Below, one piece after another: positions 15,930 to 24,952 of a stretch of DNA of 42,465 bases. The stretch spans positions 1 through 42,465 of the forward strand of contig DATGJN010000083.1 in assembly GCA_035295165.1 (NCBI GenBank), read 5' to 3'. How positions within the stretch are numbered: position 1 is the first letter of the stretch; the number at the start of each line of letters is the position of its first letter. The notes below the pieces were generated by a model. The model was not told the origin of the DNA. It did not search any database and was given only the letters and a program-made list of their open reading frames with translations. The DNA is from a bacterium. GTDB taxonomy: Bacteria; Sysuimicrobiota; Sysuimicrobiia; Sysuimicrobiales; Segetimicrobiaceae. The position numbers and the translations under genes were made by a program.

Positions 15930-17089
15930 TACGGCCGGGTGCCGGGCGACGGTTGTCGCGCAACGACGCGGGCGTAGGCGACGGCGATGCGATCCCCGTA
16001 GGCGTCCCAACTCCACCCGGCGGCCGTCGCGACCGCGGCCTCGCTCATCGCGGCCCGCCGGTCCTCGTTCTCGTACAGGGACAGCAACGCGCGGGCCAGC
16101 GCGTCCGGGTCTGCTGCCGGCACCACGAGCCCCTCGCGGCCGTCCGTGATAATGTCCTCGGCGCCGGTGTTCGGGGTGACCACGACCGGCAGGCCGCTCG
16201 CCATCGCCTCAAGGATTACCAGGGCCAATCCCTCCTCGACCGATGGTAGCACAAAGACCGAGGCGCCTCGATACGCCTCAGCCAGTGCCGCCTGGGAGAG
16301 CTTGCCGAGATGGCGGAACGGCGTACGCGACCGGCCGAGGATCCCGCGCAGGTCGGGCGTGCTCTCGCCGGCGAGCCAGAGCTCGACGCCGGGAACGCGC
16401 AGCCGCGAGACGGCGTCGAGCAGATGGGGCGTCCCCTTCCGGATCCCCAGCCCCGTCGCGATGATCCGAAACGGCCGGCCACGTGTCCGGGCCGGTGAAA
16501 AATTCGTGAGGTCCACCCCGTAGGGCACGTGCAGCAGGCGGTCGCGGGGCACGCCGTGGTCGAGAAAGCTCCGCACCGTGAACTGGCTCGGTACGCAGAT
16601 GAAATCGGCCTCGTCGTACTCCAGCAACTGTCGGGCCACTAGGCGGGGATCCATCGGCGGCCCCGCCACCCCCCAGCGCCGGTACTCCTCGACCAGGAGC
16701 GCGCGTTGGGTCAGGACGTGCGTGGAGCCGCGGTCCAGGATCGTGCACGCGCCGCGGGCGCGCGCGACCCGGCCGGAGACCACGGAGAAGAGCGAGAAGC
16801 CCACGAACAGGTCGCAGCCGCCGACGTGCCGCGCCGCCCATCGATCGAACGTGACCGCCTTCCAATAGTCGAACCGGTCGCCGCCGCTGCCCCGGGTAAG
16901 GCGGAGCTTGCGGGGACCCCGCAGCAGAAGCTCCGGGACGGGATTGAACCTAACGCGTTCCCGCGGAATACGCTCGCCGCGCATCGGGGGGTGTGTGCTG
17001 ATCAACCGGTGGAGCAATCCCCGGCGTTCGAGCTGCTCGGCGAGGCGAAACGCGTGAAACGTCCCCCCGGCGGAGACCGTCACCTTCAT
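15929..17089 (-). CDS. glycosyltransferase family 4
   Basis: A 386-residue GT-B enzyme. The C-terminal Rossmann domain has ATGLGIRKGTPHLLDAV, then HLGKLSQAALAEAYRGASVFVLPS and the E-x7-E nucleotide-sugar motif in EEGLALVILEAMASGLPVV. The N-terminal acceptor domain starts MKVTVSAGGTFHAFRLA. ATG 17089 overlaps the flippase stop by ATGA. Donor and acceptor cannot be named. The gene is fully embedded in the minus-strand polysaccharide operon. Confidence 0.9.
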   Translation of the reverse strand: MKVTVSAGGTFHAFRLAEQLERRGLLHRLISTHPPMRGERIPRERVRFNPVPELLLRGPRKLRLTRGSGGDRFDYWKAVTFDRWAARHVGGCDLFVGFSLFSVVSGRVARARGACTILDRGSTHVLTQRALLVEEYRRWGVAGPPMDPRLVARQLLEYDEADFICVPSQFTVRSFLDHGVPRDRLLHVPYGVDLTNFSPARTRGRPFRIIATGLGIRKGTPHLLDAVSRLRVPGVELWLAGESTPDLRGILGRSRTPFRHLGKLSQAALAEAYRGASVFVLPSVEEGLALVILEAMASGLPVVVTPNTGAEDIITDGREGLVVPAADPDALARALLSLYENEDRRAAMSEAAVATAAGWSWDAYGDRIAVAYARVVARQPSPGTRP

Positions 17090-18627
17090 CGCGGGTCGTC
17101 GGAGCCCACTGGGTCGGCGGCCGCGTCCGGCACCTGGCCGTTCGACGCGCCCGGTTCTGCCGCGCGCGTCGGCAACGCCTCCCCTTGAAAGGCCGCAACC
17201 AGCGCCAGCAGGTGCTCCTGCAGCTGTTGGCGGTCGAAGATGAGCAGGCACACCACGTAGAGGGCGCCCGATGCGGCGAGGCTGGCGGCAAACCCCGCGC
17301 GCCCGGTCCACGGCAACACGTGCCACGTCCGGCTCAGGGCGATCGCCCCACCGGCCACGACCGCGGCCACGGCCGGCCGCACGTAGCCGCCGAGCGCCAG
17401 GGAGCCGATCTCCCTCCGGAGCGACAGGTAGCTGGAGCCGAGCCCGACGACCTCGCTGAGCGTCATCACCCCCGCCGCCCCCGTCGCGCCCCACTGATGG
17501 ATCGCCGGTACCAGGAGCGGGAGCGACACGGCGAGCTGGACGACGCGGAACCGCACCGCCTGCTCGATCCGGCCGATCCCGGTCAGCAGCACCTTGACGT
17601 TCTCGGCCACGGGGTACACGAAGCCGAAGATCGCGAGCCACGGGAGGATCGTCGCGGTTTCGTCCCACCGTGTGCCGGCGCCGTACAACAGCCCGACGAG
17701 TTCGTGCGGGAAGAGCGCGAGCCAGATCAACACCGGGAACATCAGCCGCACGAGGAGACCATGGGTCAACCGGTACGCGTAGGCCACGGCGTCGGCGCGT
17801 CCCTGCAGCCTGGCGTAGACCGGGTACGCGACCTGGACCGCACCGAACGAGACGATGTAGTGGCCGAACTCGGCCAGATAGCGCGCGCGGTCGTAGAATC
17901 CGAGCACGACGGTGCCGGAGAGCACCCCGAGGAGCGCCGTGTCGGCCCGGTACCACAGCGTCTCGAGCCCCCGCGTCACGAACATCTGCCACCCGAACTG
18001 CCACAACCGGCGCGCGGTCTCGTGGTTGTACCCGCCTCGGTAGCGCCAGCGGCTCGCGATGCGGTTGCCGATGAGCGCCACCCCGGAGAGCATGACCTCG
18101 CGCCCGAGCAGGCTCCACACGCCGGCGCCGGCGCGTGCGAGGCCCAGCGCGACGATGATTGACAGGAGTGAGGTGACGAGACGCACGATCGAGACTGGGT
18201 TGTACGCGAACTCCTTTTCCAGTTGCGCCTGGTACACGTAGGAGAACAGCGTGAGGTTGCGGACGGCAAACAAGGAGAAGAACAGCGGGATGAACGGCCC
18301 CGGGTAGTGCCGGCTCAACACGCCGCACAGCACGACCCCCCCGGCAAGCATCCACCAGTACAACCGCCGGCTGAGCACGTACGCCGTTTCGGAGACGTTC
18401 GGGGCGTCCCGCATCTGGATGATGCCCTGAGAGAAGCTGAACGCGGTGACGATCGACAGCAGGTCCACCAGCGAGCTCGCCAGCGCAAACTGTCCGAAGT
18501 CCTTGGGAAACAGGAACCGGACGAGCACGAGGGTGACGCCGAAGTTGAGGGCAAACGTCATGTAGCCAGTCGTGCTCAGCCACAGGGCGCCGAGGAGCGC
18601 GCGCCGGGCTCCGGAGGCGGCTCTCAC
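17086..18627 (-). CDS. Wzx-type oligosaccharide flippase
   Basis: A 513-residue polytopic membrane protein with the number and spacing of hydrophobic segments of the MOP/polysaccharide-synthase superfamily (about 12-14 helices). It would flip undecaprenyl-diphosphate-linked repeat units across the membrane. Supporting motifs include the N-terminal LVRFLFPKDFGQFALASSLVD, a typical lipopolysaccharide-exporter segment, and WYRADTALLGVLSG. The GTG start overlaps the previous stop by GTGA, and its stop overlaps the next gene by ATGA. Together with the polymerase at 22068-23531 and the initiating transferase, it defines a Wzx/Wzy-dependent route. The C-terminal 30 residues are hydrophilic. Confidence 0.92.
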   Translation of the reverse strand: MRAASGARRALLGALWLSTTGYMTFALNFGVTLVLVRFLFPKDFGQFALASSLVDLLSIVTAFSFSQGIIQMRDAPNVSETAYVLSRRLYWWMLAGGVVLCGVLSRHYPGPFIPLFFSLFAVRNLTLFSYVYQAQLEKEFAYNPVSIVRLVTSLLSIIVALGLARAGAGVWSLLGREVMLSGVALIGNRIASRWRYRGGYNHETARRLWQFGWQMFVTRGLETLWYRADTALLGVLSGTVVLGFYDRARYLAEFGHYIVSFGAVQVAYPVYARLQGRADAVAYAYRLTHGLLVRLMFPVLIWLALFPHELVGLLYGAGTRWDETATILPWLAIFGFVYPVAENVKVLLTGIGRIEQAVRFRVVQLAVSLPLLVPAIHQWGATGAAGVMTLSEVVGLGSSYLSLRREIGSLALGGYVRPAVAAVVAGGAIALSRTWHVLPWTGRAGFAASLAASGALYVVCLLIFDRQQLQEHLLALVAAFQGEALPTRAAEPGASNGQVPDAAADPVGSDDPR

Positions 18628-19862
18628 GGGCGGTCGGCCACCCCGGCGCTGCGGTCGGCGGTAGGCGCGACCGCCGCACGATCCGGATGCAGGGAACGAA
18701 GTGCCTCGAGGATGCCGCGGAGGTCGGCGTCGTACGAGTACCCGGACACGATCTCACGCGACCGGGCGCCCATCCGCGCGCGCCGTTCCGGATCGCGCAA
18801 CACCCGGCGCAGCGCGTCGGCGAGCGTGGCCGTGTCGCCCGCGGGGTAGACGAACCCGTTTTCGCCGTTTCGCACGAGGTCCGGGGCCGCACCGACCGCG
18901 TCGCTCGCGACGACCGGCAGGCTGAAGCACATCCCCTCGTTGAGGGCGAGCCCCCACGGCTCGTATCCTGACGGCAGCACCAGCACGTCCGCGGCAGCGT
19001 AGTACGGTGAGACCTCACCCTGGTTAACGAACCCGGTGACGCGGACGTGGGCGAGGCCGCGCCGCGCCGCTTCGGCCTCCATCTCCCCTCGCAGCGGGCC
19101 GTCCCCCATGAGCACGAACAGCGGGGCGTTGTCCGCCGCGAGCCGTGCCGCCGCCTCGACCAGATCCATGGGGCGCTTCTTGGCGATCAATTTTCCGGAG
19201 TACAGAATTACCGGACGATCGGCCGCCCATCCCAGCTGCCGCCGCAGCGCCGCACGTTCAGGGCGCAGGCGGTCGGCGTCGGCCATGAACCGCTCGTTGT
19301 CGACGGCGTACGGGACGGAGAAGATGCGGTCCTCGGGCACGCCGTAGGCCCGGTAGAACGCGCGGTTACGCTCGCCGATCGCCAGCATCCCCCGCATCCG
19401 CCGCAGCACCGGCCCGAGCAACACGCGCTTCCCGGCGCGCACCCAGGGGCGGCGCCGGCCGAGCAGCGTGGACTCGCCGCGCAGGAACAAGGGCGTCCGG
19501 CTCGCCCACGCCCCGAGAAACGCGAGCCACTCGGTCGCGTGCGCGTACCCGTGCACGATCACCGCGTCGTAGCGTTCCCGGCGCAGCACGCCGATCACGG
19601 ACGGGTGGACGTACCGCAGAAAGTGGTCGGCGGCGGGAATCGGCGACCGGTTGGGCAGGACCCGCCACGCATACCCGTCCAGCATGGGGAGATCCCAGCG
19701 CACCGCGACGTCGAACTCCGGGTCGTGGTACTCTCGTGCCCCGACGTCGTCCATGTAGTAGACGGTGAGGTCGAGCTCCGGGTGGGCTGTGAGGCGGCGA
19801 ATCAACGGCACCTGGTACTGGATCGGATGCGAGATGAGGTACGCAACGCGGAAGGCCGTCAT
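18624..19862 (-). CDS. glycosyltransferase family 4
   Basis: A GT-B enzyme of 412 residues beginning MTAFRVAYLISHPIQYQVPL, an N-terminus typical of one GT4 subgroup. The C-terminal domain carries YSGKLIAKKRPMDLVEAA and the E-x7-E motif in EPWGLALNEGM. ATG 19862 is used; the frame is open further upstream, but that stretch is Arg-rich and unlike the family. It is the first gene of the minus-strand block running to 8089 and faces the plus-strand hddA across 172 bases. I see no convincing promoter in that gap. Confidence 0.9.
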   Translation of the reverse strand: MTAFRVAYLISHPIQYQVPLIRRLTAHPELDLTVYYMDDVGAREYHDPEFDVAVRWDLPMLDGYAWRVLPNRSPIPAADHFLRYVHPSVIGVLRRERYDAVIVHGYAHATEWLAFLGAWASRTPLFLRGESTLLGRRRPWVRAGKRVLLGPVLRRMRGMLAIGERNRAFYRAYGVPEDRIFSVPYAVDNERFMADADRLRPERAALRRQLGWAADRPVILYSGKLIAKKRPMDLVEAAARLAADNAPLFVLMGDGPLRGEMEAEAARRGLAHVRVTGFVNQGEVSPYYAAADVLVLPSGYEPWGLALNEGMCFSLPVVASDAVGAAPDLVRNGENGFVYPAGDTATLADALRRVLRDPERRARMGARSREIVSGYSYDADLRGILEALRSLHPDRAAVAPTADRSAGVADRP

Positions 19863-20014
19863 GCGCGCCCGTCCACGGCGTTCTCGCGCCCGAAAGCAGA
19901 AGAGAGGGTCACCACGTCGCCGTCTGAGCGTACCACGACGCGCCCCCGGGCGTCGAGGTGCCCGGCACCGCGCCGCGGCGCTGTCGTGCCCGCATCGGGA
20001 GGATCTCCTAACGA

Positions 20015-20029
20015 CGGGGCGAAGCCCCG
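20015..20029 (+). promoter_or_regulatory. hairpin between ribosome-binding site and hddA start
   Basis: CGGGGC (20015-20020) and GCCCCG (20024-20029) form a perfect 6-bp stem with a GAA triloop, ending five bases before the hddA ATG. The only good ribosome-binding sequence, GGGAGG (19997-20002), is on the far side and can itself pair weakly with CTCC (20005-20008). Folding would bring the site to about 14 bases from the ATG. Confidence 0.4.
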
Positions 20030-20034
20030 AGCAT

Positions 20035-21018
20035 ATGATCATCACCCGCAGCCCACTCCGCATCACGCTCGGCGGCGGCGGCACCGATCTCCCTTCGTAC
20101 TATCGCGAGCACGGGGGCTTCGTGATCGGCGGCGCCATCGACAAATACGTGTACATCACCCTGCACCGCACGTTCGTCCCGCACCTGATCATCAAGTACT
20201 CCAAGACCGAGCGCGTCACGGCCCTCGAGGACATCCAGCATCCGATCATCCGAGAGGCGCTGCGGCTGACGGAGGTCGCGATCGCCAGCTTGGAGTTGAC
20301 GAGCATGGCGGACATCCCCGCCGGCACCGGGCTCGGCTCGTCCGGCAGCTTCACGACCGGCCTCCTCAAGGCGCTCCACACGTTCAAGAAGAACCTGGTC
20401 CATCCGGAGGAACTGGCCGAGCAGGCGTGCCGCATCGAGATCGACATCCTCGGCGAACCCGTCGGGAAACAGGATCAGTACGTCTCGGCGTACGGCGGGG
20501 TCGCCTGCTTCCGCTTCCTGCCGAACGGGCGCGTCGAGGCGGAACCGCTCAAGACCGATCCCGACACGCTCTCCACCCTCGAGGACAACCTGGTCTTGTT
20601 CTTCACGGGCTACTCTCGGGCGGCCTCGGAGATCCTGCGGGACCAGGACGACCGGAGCAAGTCCCGCGATGCGACGATGCTGGACGAGCTGCACTTCGTG
20701 AAAGATCTCGGTCTGAAGAGCCGAGACGCTCTCGAGCAGGGAGATCTGGGACGGTTTGCGGAGCTGTTGAACGTTCACTGGGAGCACAAGCGGCGCCGCT
20801 CCCGCGGCATGTCGAACAGCCAGATCGACGATTGGTACGCGCTAGGGATGCGCCACGGTGCGCTCGGGGGCAAGCTGATCGGCGCCGGCGGCGGCGGGTT
20901 TTTGATGTTCTACGCCGAGGACAAGGTCCATCTCCGCCGCGCGATGCGCCAGGCCGGCCTCCCCGAGGTCAGGTTCCGCTTCGACTTCGAGGGCACGAAG
21001 ATCATCACCCAGTCGTAG
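20035..21018 (+). CDS. hddA: D-glycero-alpha-D-manno-heptose 7-phosphate kinase (GHMP family)
   Basis: Phosphorylates heptose 7-phosphate at C1 in the alpha configuration, the second step toward GDP-heptose. The N-terminus MIITRSPLRITLGGGGTDLPSYY is characteristic of HddA. The GHMP ATP loop is present as PAGTGLGSSGSF, and the C-terminal GHMP motif as KLIGAGGGGFLMF. The 327-residue length is normal. The frame is open upstream, but the family start is clearly ATG 20035. It is on the opposite strand from gmhA and gmhB (24383-25545), yet completes their pathway. Fucokinase-type GHMP enzymes are an alternative, but the N-terminus favours HddA. Confidence 0.9.
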   Translation: MIITRSPLRITLGGGGTDLPSYYREHGGFVIGGAIDKYVYITLHRTFVPHLIIKYSKTERVTALEDIQHPIIREALRLTEVAIASLELTSMADIPAGTGLGSSGSFTTGLLKALHTFKKNLVHPEELAEQACRIEIDILGEPVGKQDQYVSAYGGVACFRFLPNGRVEAEPLKTDPDTLSTLEDNLVLFFTGYSRAASEILRDQDDRSKSRDATMLDELHFVKDLGLKSRDALEQGDLGRFAELLNVHWEHKRRRSRGMSNSQIDDWYALGMRHGALGGKLIGAGGGGFLMFYAEDKVHLRRAMRQAGLPEVRFRFDFEGTKIITQS

Positions 21019-21045
21019 CCCGGCGAGAGACGCCCCGGCGCGCCG

Positions 21046-22071
21046 ATGCGGATCCTGCTGGTGGACACCACGCTGTACCGTCCCACCACGCCGCTGTTCC
21101 TGGACGCGCTCGCCGCGTCCGGCCACCCCTACCGGTTCGTCGACGAGGGAACGTTCCTGGCCCCGCTCGAGCACTCCCTGATCCACAAGGTCGCCTACCG
21201 CCTGCTGCACCGCCGCCCGTTGAGCTACTGGCGGTTCAATCGCACGCTCCGCCGCGAGGCCTGGAGGTTCCGCCCGGACGTGGTCCTGATCGTGAAGGGC
21301 ACGTACGTGGCGCCCGGCACGCTCCGCGCGATCAAGCGCGAGACGGGCGCGTTCCTCGTGAACTACGCGACCGACGATCCGTTCAACCCGGCGCACTCGA
21401 CCCCGGACCTGCTCGCCTCGATCCCCAGGTATGACCTGTACTGCTCGACGAAGCACGCGATCCTGGGTGATCTGCGGGAGGCGGGCGCGCGCCGTGTCGC
21501 CCATCTCTTCTTTGCGTACCGGCCCGACTTGCACTTCCCCGAACCGCCCGCAAGCGACGAGGAGCGGCGGCGGTTCTCGTCGGACGTGGCGTTCATCGGC
21601 GGCGCCGATCGGGACCGCCTGCCCTACGCGAGCGTGATCGCGGGCATCCCCGGCGTGACGCTGGCCTTGTACGGCGGGTATTGGGACCAGTACCCGGACC
21701 TGCGACCATACGCGCGGGGATTTGTGGTTGGGCGGGACTATCGGCTGGCGCTCGGAGGTTCCAAGATCGCGCTGTGCCTGGTACGGCGAGCCAACCGCGA
21801 CGGACACGTCATGCGGACCTTTGAAATCCCCGCATGCGGTGCGTTCATGCTGGCCGAGGACACGGAAGAACACCGCCGGCTCTTCACGGAGGGGGTCGAC
21901 GCGGCGTTCTTCGAGTCACCGGAAGATCTCGCCGCGCAGGTGCGCCACTACCTCGCGCACGACTCGGATCGGCGTCGGATCGCGATCGCCGGGCACCAGC
22001 ACATCACAGAGGGCGGCCACACCTATCGGGACCGACTTGCGGAGATCCTCGCGCTGGTCAGTGCGCGCTAG
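21046..22071 (+). CDS. CgeB-like glycosyltransferase (glycosyl transferase group 1_2)
   Basis: A 341-residue protein with an N-terminal segment MRILLVDTTLYRPTTPLF, a central VVLIVKGTYV stretch and the C-terminal GT-B module typical of CgeB-like proteins, with the signature MRTFEIPACGAFMLAEDTEEHRRLF at about residues 251-275. CgeB proteins act in spore or surface glycosylation. The gene is 27 bases after hddA and probably co-transcribed, so it may add the heptose, but this is only inference. Its stop codon overlaps the stop of the opposite-strand polymerase within one CTAG. Confidence 0.85.
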   Translation: MRILLVDTTLYRPTTPLFLDALAASGHPYRFVDEGTFLAPLEHSLIHKVAYRLLHRRPLSYWRFNRTLRREAWRFRPDVVLIVKGTYVAPGTLRAIKRETGAFLVNYATDDPFNPAHSTPDLLASIPRYDLYCSTKHAILGDLREAGARRVAHLFFAYRPDLHFPEPPASDEERRRFSSDVAFIGGADRDRLPYASVIAGIPGVTLALYGGYWDQYPDLRPYARGFVVGRDYRLALGGSKIALCLVRRANRDGHVMRTFEIPACGAFMLAEDTEEHRRLFTEGVDAAFFESPEDLAAQVRHYLAHDSDRRRIAIAGHQHITEGGHTYRDRLAEILALVSAR

Positions 22072-23531
22072 ACTCGCGGCTTGCCGTCCTCGACCAGATG
22101 TGCGCCCGCGGCGGACACCTCGCCCAGCCGGCCGAAGGCCCGCTCCTGCGCGTACACCAGCAGTAACGTGAACCAGAACCCCACCGCGCCGAAGTAGTTC
22201 CCGCGGACCGACATGAACAAACCCATGGTCACGAGGGCCAGCGCCTGGGTATCCGCCAGTCTCGCGTTATCCCGCGCGCGCAAGAACACCCACTGCGCCC
22301 CCGCGCCCATGAAGGCGCTCAGAATCAACGCCCCAGCGAGCCCGAAGTCCGAGTAGAAGATGGCGATGTAGTCGGTGGTGTTGAATACACCGACTCCGAC
22401 AATGTTCGCGTAGAAGCGAGGGTCCGGTGAAGCCGACATCGCCGATCCGTCACGACCGACGAACCGGTGGAAGAGCGTATAGAAACCACTAAGCGTGTTG
22501 GCACCCGGGACCGGGCTCGGCAGAGGCTTGGCGATGAACCAACTCGATGAAACATAGTTTCCCACAATATCGCCATCCACGTGCCGGAACGTGGCATTGA
22601 ACACTCGATCCTCGAGCCATCTCCGCGGCTGTGGGCCGTTCGTTACGAGTCTGGAATCAATCTGATTTGTCGTCGACGGTGGTGCCGCGAGGACGCCAAC
22701 CACGCAGCCGCTGCCGGAACGTAGCGCGACGACGGGCTTCCCGAAGAATCTGGCCACCGGAACAGCACGAAGAACGCCGACGAGCAGGAACAGACAGAAC
22801 ACTCCGGCAAGCGCGGTCGCCCACGTCGCGTACTGCACCGGCGAAAGTCTCGATCCCCAGTATATAGTCGCAGCATAGTATACGGCGCACGCTAGGAGCA
22901 CGACGAGACGTAACCCCTCCTGATCGGCGGTCGCAAGATCGTTCAGAAAGGCCAGCACCAACAGCGCCACAACCATCGCGATGCTTACCATGTCTTGGCG
23001 GCGGGCCAACCACACCCCGAGATTCAAGAGCGCAAGGTTCGTCAACAGGGTTGTAAGACTGGCAGGCAACGGATAGTGAAAGCTCCCGTGAACTAAGTCG
23101 TAACGGACCTGGCATAGCGCGGCAAACGGGTCCCCGTACCTGTGGAGGACCATGCCCACTTTGTACGCGACCACACAAGCCAGCACCACAATGATCGACG
23201 CCGTAGCGGCGCGAAATACGAATGAGAACTGCGCAATGGAGCGCCGTCGATCAGGACGCGCGGCGGCGAGCGGCCGATGGGAGCGGAACAGCGTGGCAAG
23301 ACCGGCACCTGCAAGGACCATGAGCAGGCTCGCCAGGTGAAGCGCCGCTGCGAATCCCGTAACCGGAACGGAGAACAAGTGCAACAGGAAAGGGTCTAGT
23401 GCGTAGAGGACAAAGATCACAAACCACACGCCAACGAACACGGTGGATGGAGTGAGCAAGTACCGAAAGCGCCGGACAGAGCACCACGCGGCGAGCAGCA
23501 GCAAGACGCCGCTGCCGACTATCTCTCCCAT
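22068..23531 (-). CDS. Wzy-type oligosaccharide repeat-unit polymerase
   Basis: A 487-residue polytopic protein with about 11-12 hydrophobic segments and a large non-cytoplasmic loop (about residues 280-375, containing YTLFHRF). That is the topology of O-antigen/capsule polymerases of the oligosaccharide repeat-unit polymerase family. Such proteins join flipped repeat units in the periplasm or at the outer membrane face. Sequence identity in this family is always low, so the call rests on topology and context. Base composition is visibly lower in GC than in flanking genes, common for Wzy genes and a sign of transfer. The gene stands alone; 117 bases with no clear signal separate it from the transaldolase stop. 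Confidence 0.8.
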   Translation of the reverse strand: MGEIVGSGVLLLLAAWCSVRRFRYLLTPSTVFVGVWFVIFVLYALDPFLLHLFSVPVTGFAAALHLASLLMVLAGAGLATLFRSHRPLAAARPDRRRSIAQFSFVFRAATASIIVVLACVVAYKVGMVLHRYGDPFAALCQVRYDLVHGSFHYPLPASLTTLLTNLALLNLGVWLARRQDMVSIAMVVALLVLAFLNDLATADQEGLRLVVLLACAVYYAATIYWGSRLSPVQYATWATALAGVFCLFLLVGVLRAVPVARFFGKPVVALRSGSGCVVGVLAAPPSTTNQIDSRLVTNGPQPRRWLEDRVFNATFRHVDGDIVGNYVSSSWFIAKPLPSPVPGANTLSGFYTLFHRFVGRDGSAMSASPDPRFYANIVGVGVFNTTDYIAIFYSDFGLAGALILSAFMGAGAQWVFLRARDNARLADTQALALVTMGLFMSVRGNYFGAVGFWFTLLLVYAQERAFGRLGEVSAAGAHLVEDGKPRV

Positions 23532-23648
23532 GGGGGAACACGATTCACGGGGTCCGATCGCTTAGCACGGCGCCTGATCGCATCTACCGTCACGGCCTGC
23601 TCCGTCGAGCCGTCGAGTCGGGATCTCGAGGACCCCTGCGATCGATCC

Positions 23649-24386
23649 TCAAACCCTCGGTCGGGCAGACGCATCGAGCGAATACCCGGCCTTCACGGCG
23701 TCCCCGCGGAACATGCGGACTGTGTCGAGGGAGAACTCGTGAAGATCCTTGCCGAGCTGCCCGATCTTCGCCAGGATGTCGGGCGTGACCGTGATCACAT
23801 GACATCCGATCGCGTCGGCCTGCACGACGTTGAGCACCTCGCGCGGGCTTGCCCAGATCAGCTCGGCGTTCGGCGCCAGCGCCAGCAGCTCCAACGCGGC
23901 CGCCATGAGCGGCACCGGATCGCGCCCCGTGTCGGCGACCCGCCCCGCGAACACTGAGACGAACGCCGGGGCGCCGCCGGCCACGGCGGCGGCGACATCC
24001 CGCACGTGGTCGAGCGCGAGAAGCGCCGTCACGTTGACCTTCACGCCCGCGCTCGTAAGATCTCGCACCAGTGGAATCGACGACTCGCCGCGGGTGTTTG
24101 TGATCGGGATCTTGACGTAGACTTGCTCGCCCCACCCCGCGATCTCGCGTGCTTGCCGACGCATCTCGGCGAACTCGTCGGCGAACACCTCGAACGAGAT
24201 CGGACGATCGGGAATGTGCTCGAGCACGTCCAGGGCGAACGCTCGGTAGTCTGCGACCCCGGCCTTGCGCATCAACGTCGGGTTTGTCGTAAAGCCGCGG
24301 ACCAGTGGGTTCCGATAGAGTTCGAGCATCGCGGCCTTGTCGGCTCCGTCGGCGAACACCTTCACGTTGAGCACCGGTGCCGTCAT
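23649..24386 (-). CDS. transaldolase-family aldolase
   Basis: A 245-residue (beta/alpha)8 protein of the small TalC/FSA-like transaldolase group. The motifs are FTTNPTLMRKAG (about 32-43), VKIPIT with the probable Schiff-base Lys92, and FAGRVADTGRDP. Transaldolase interconverts sedoheptulose 7-phosphate plus glyceraldehyde 3-phosphate with erythrose 4-phosphate plus fructose 6-phosphate. The start overlaps the gmhB stop by ATGA, so it is in one operon with gmhA-gmhB, whose substrate is sedoheptulose 7-phosphate. A dedicated role in precursor supply is inferred from this linkage. A fructose-6-phosphate aldolase or a related dihydroxyacetone-using activity cannot be excluded. Confidence 0.88.
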   Translation of the reverse strand: MTAPVLNVKVFADGADKAAMLELYRNPLVRGFTTNPTLMRKAGVADYRAFALDVLEHIPDRPISFEVFADEFAEMRRQAREIAGWGEQVYVKIPITNTRGESSIPLVRDLTSAGVKVNVTALLALDHVRDVAAAVAGGAPAFVSVFAGRVADTGRDPVPLMAAALELLALAPNAELIWASPREVLNVVQADAIGCHVITVTPDILAKIGQLGKDLHEFSLDTVRMFRGDAVKAGYSLDASARPRV

Positions 24387-24952
24387 CGCGCTCCCTCCTC
24401 CGCTCGCGCCGCGCGTTGCCGGACGATCCAGTCGGCGGCGTCGCGCAGCGTTCCCGTGGTGTGATCAGCGGGGAAACCGTACGACGGCTCGCCCCACCCG
24501 GACCCGAGCAGTACCGTAATGCATCCCGCGCGACGACCGGCCTCGACGTCCTTCCACCGATCGCCGACCATGAAGCTTCCGGCAAAACTGATTCTATATC
24601 GCTCGGCCGCCTGGAACAAGAGCCCGGGGCGCGGCTTGCGGCACTCGCACCCGTCACGATCGTCGTGATAGCAGACGAACATCTCCGTCAACGGCAACCT
24701 CGCGAGTAGCGCCGCGTTGATCGCCTCGACCACCTCGCGGCGTTGTGCGCCTCGGGCGACGTCGGGCTGGTTCGTCACGCCGATCAGAAGAAACCCTGCG
24801 CGCGCAAGCGTGGCGAGCGCGTCCGGGACGTCGTCGGGGATCTCGAGCTCCGCGAGGCTCTGCGGAGGATGTGGACGGCCCGCGCGCACGATCGCGCGGT
24901 TCACCACACCGTCGCGGTCGAGGAACACGGCGGGACAAGCCCCGTGGTTCAC
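24383..24952 (-). CDS. gmhB: D-glycero-D-manno-heptose 1,7-bisphosphate 7-phosphatase
   Basis: A HAD-superfamily phosphatase removing the 7-phosphate from heptose 1,7-bisphosphate. Motif I is FLDRDGVVN (Asp12 nucleophile, Asp14). The histidinol-phosphatase/GmhB-type zinc loop is present as Cys94, His96, Cys102 and Cys104 in CYHDDRDGCECRKP. GVTNQ (motif II) and MVGDRWKDVEAGRRAG (motif IV) follow. GTG 24952 overlaps the gmhA stop as GTGA and gives 189 residues, the family size. The long open frame upstream of it runs through gmhA and is not coding. Order gmhA-gmhB-transaldolase. Confidence 0.93.
   Translation of the reverse strand: MNHGACPAVFLDRDGVVNRAIVRAGRPHPPQSLAELEIPDDVPDALATLARAGFLLIGVTNQPDVARGAQRREVVEAINAALLARLPLTEMFVCYHDDRDGCECRKPRPGLLFQAAERYRISFAGSFMVGDRWKDVEAGRRAGCITVLLGSGWGEPSYGFPADHTTGTLRDAADWIVRQRAARAEEGAR

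Noticed and set aside
19047-21434. Plus-strand open frame of 795 codons
   Set aside because: It overlaps the minus-strand GT4 gene, hddA in another frame, and the CgeB-like gene. Those three are identified by family motifs.
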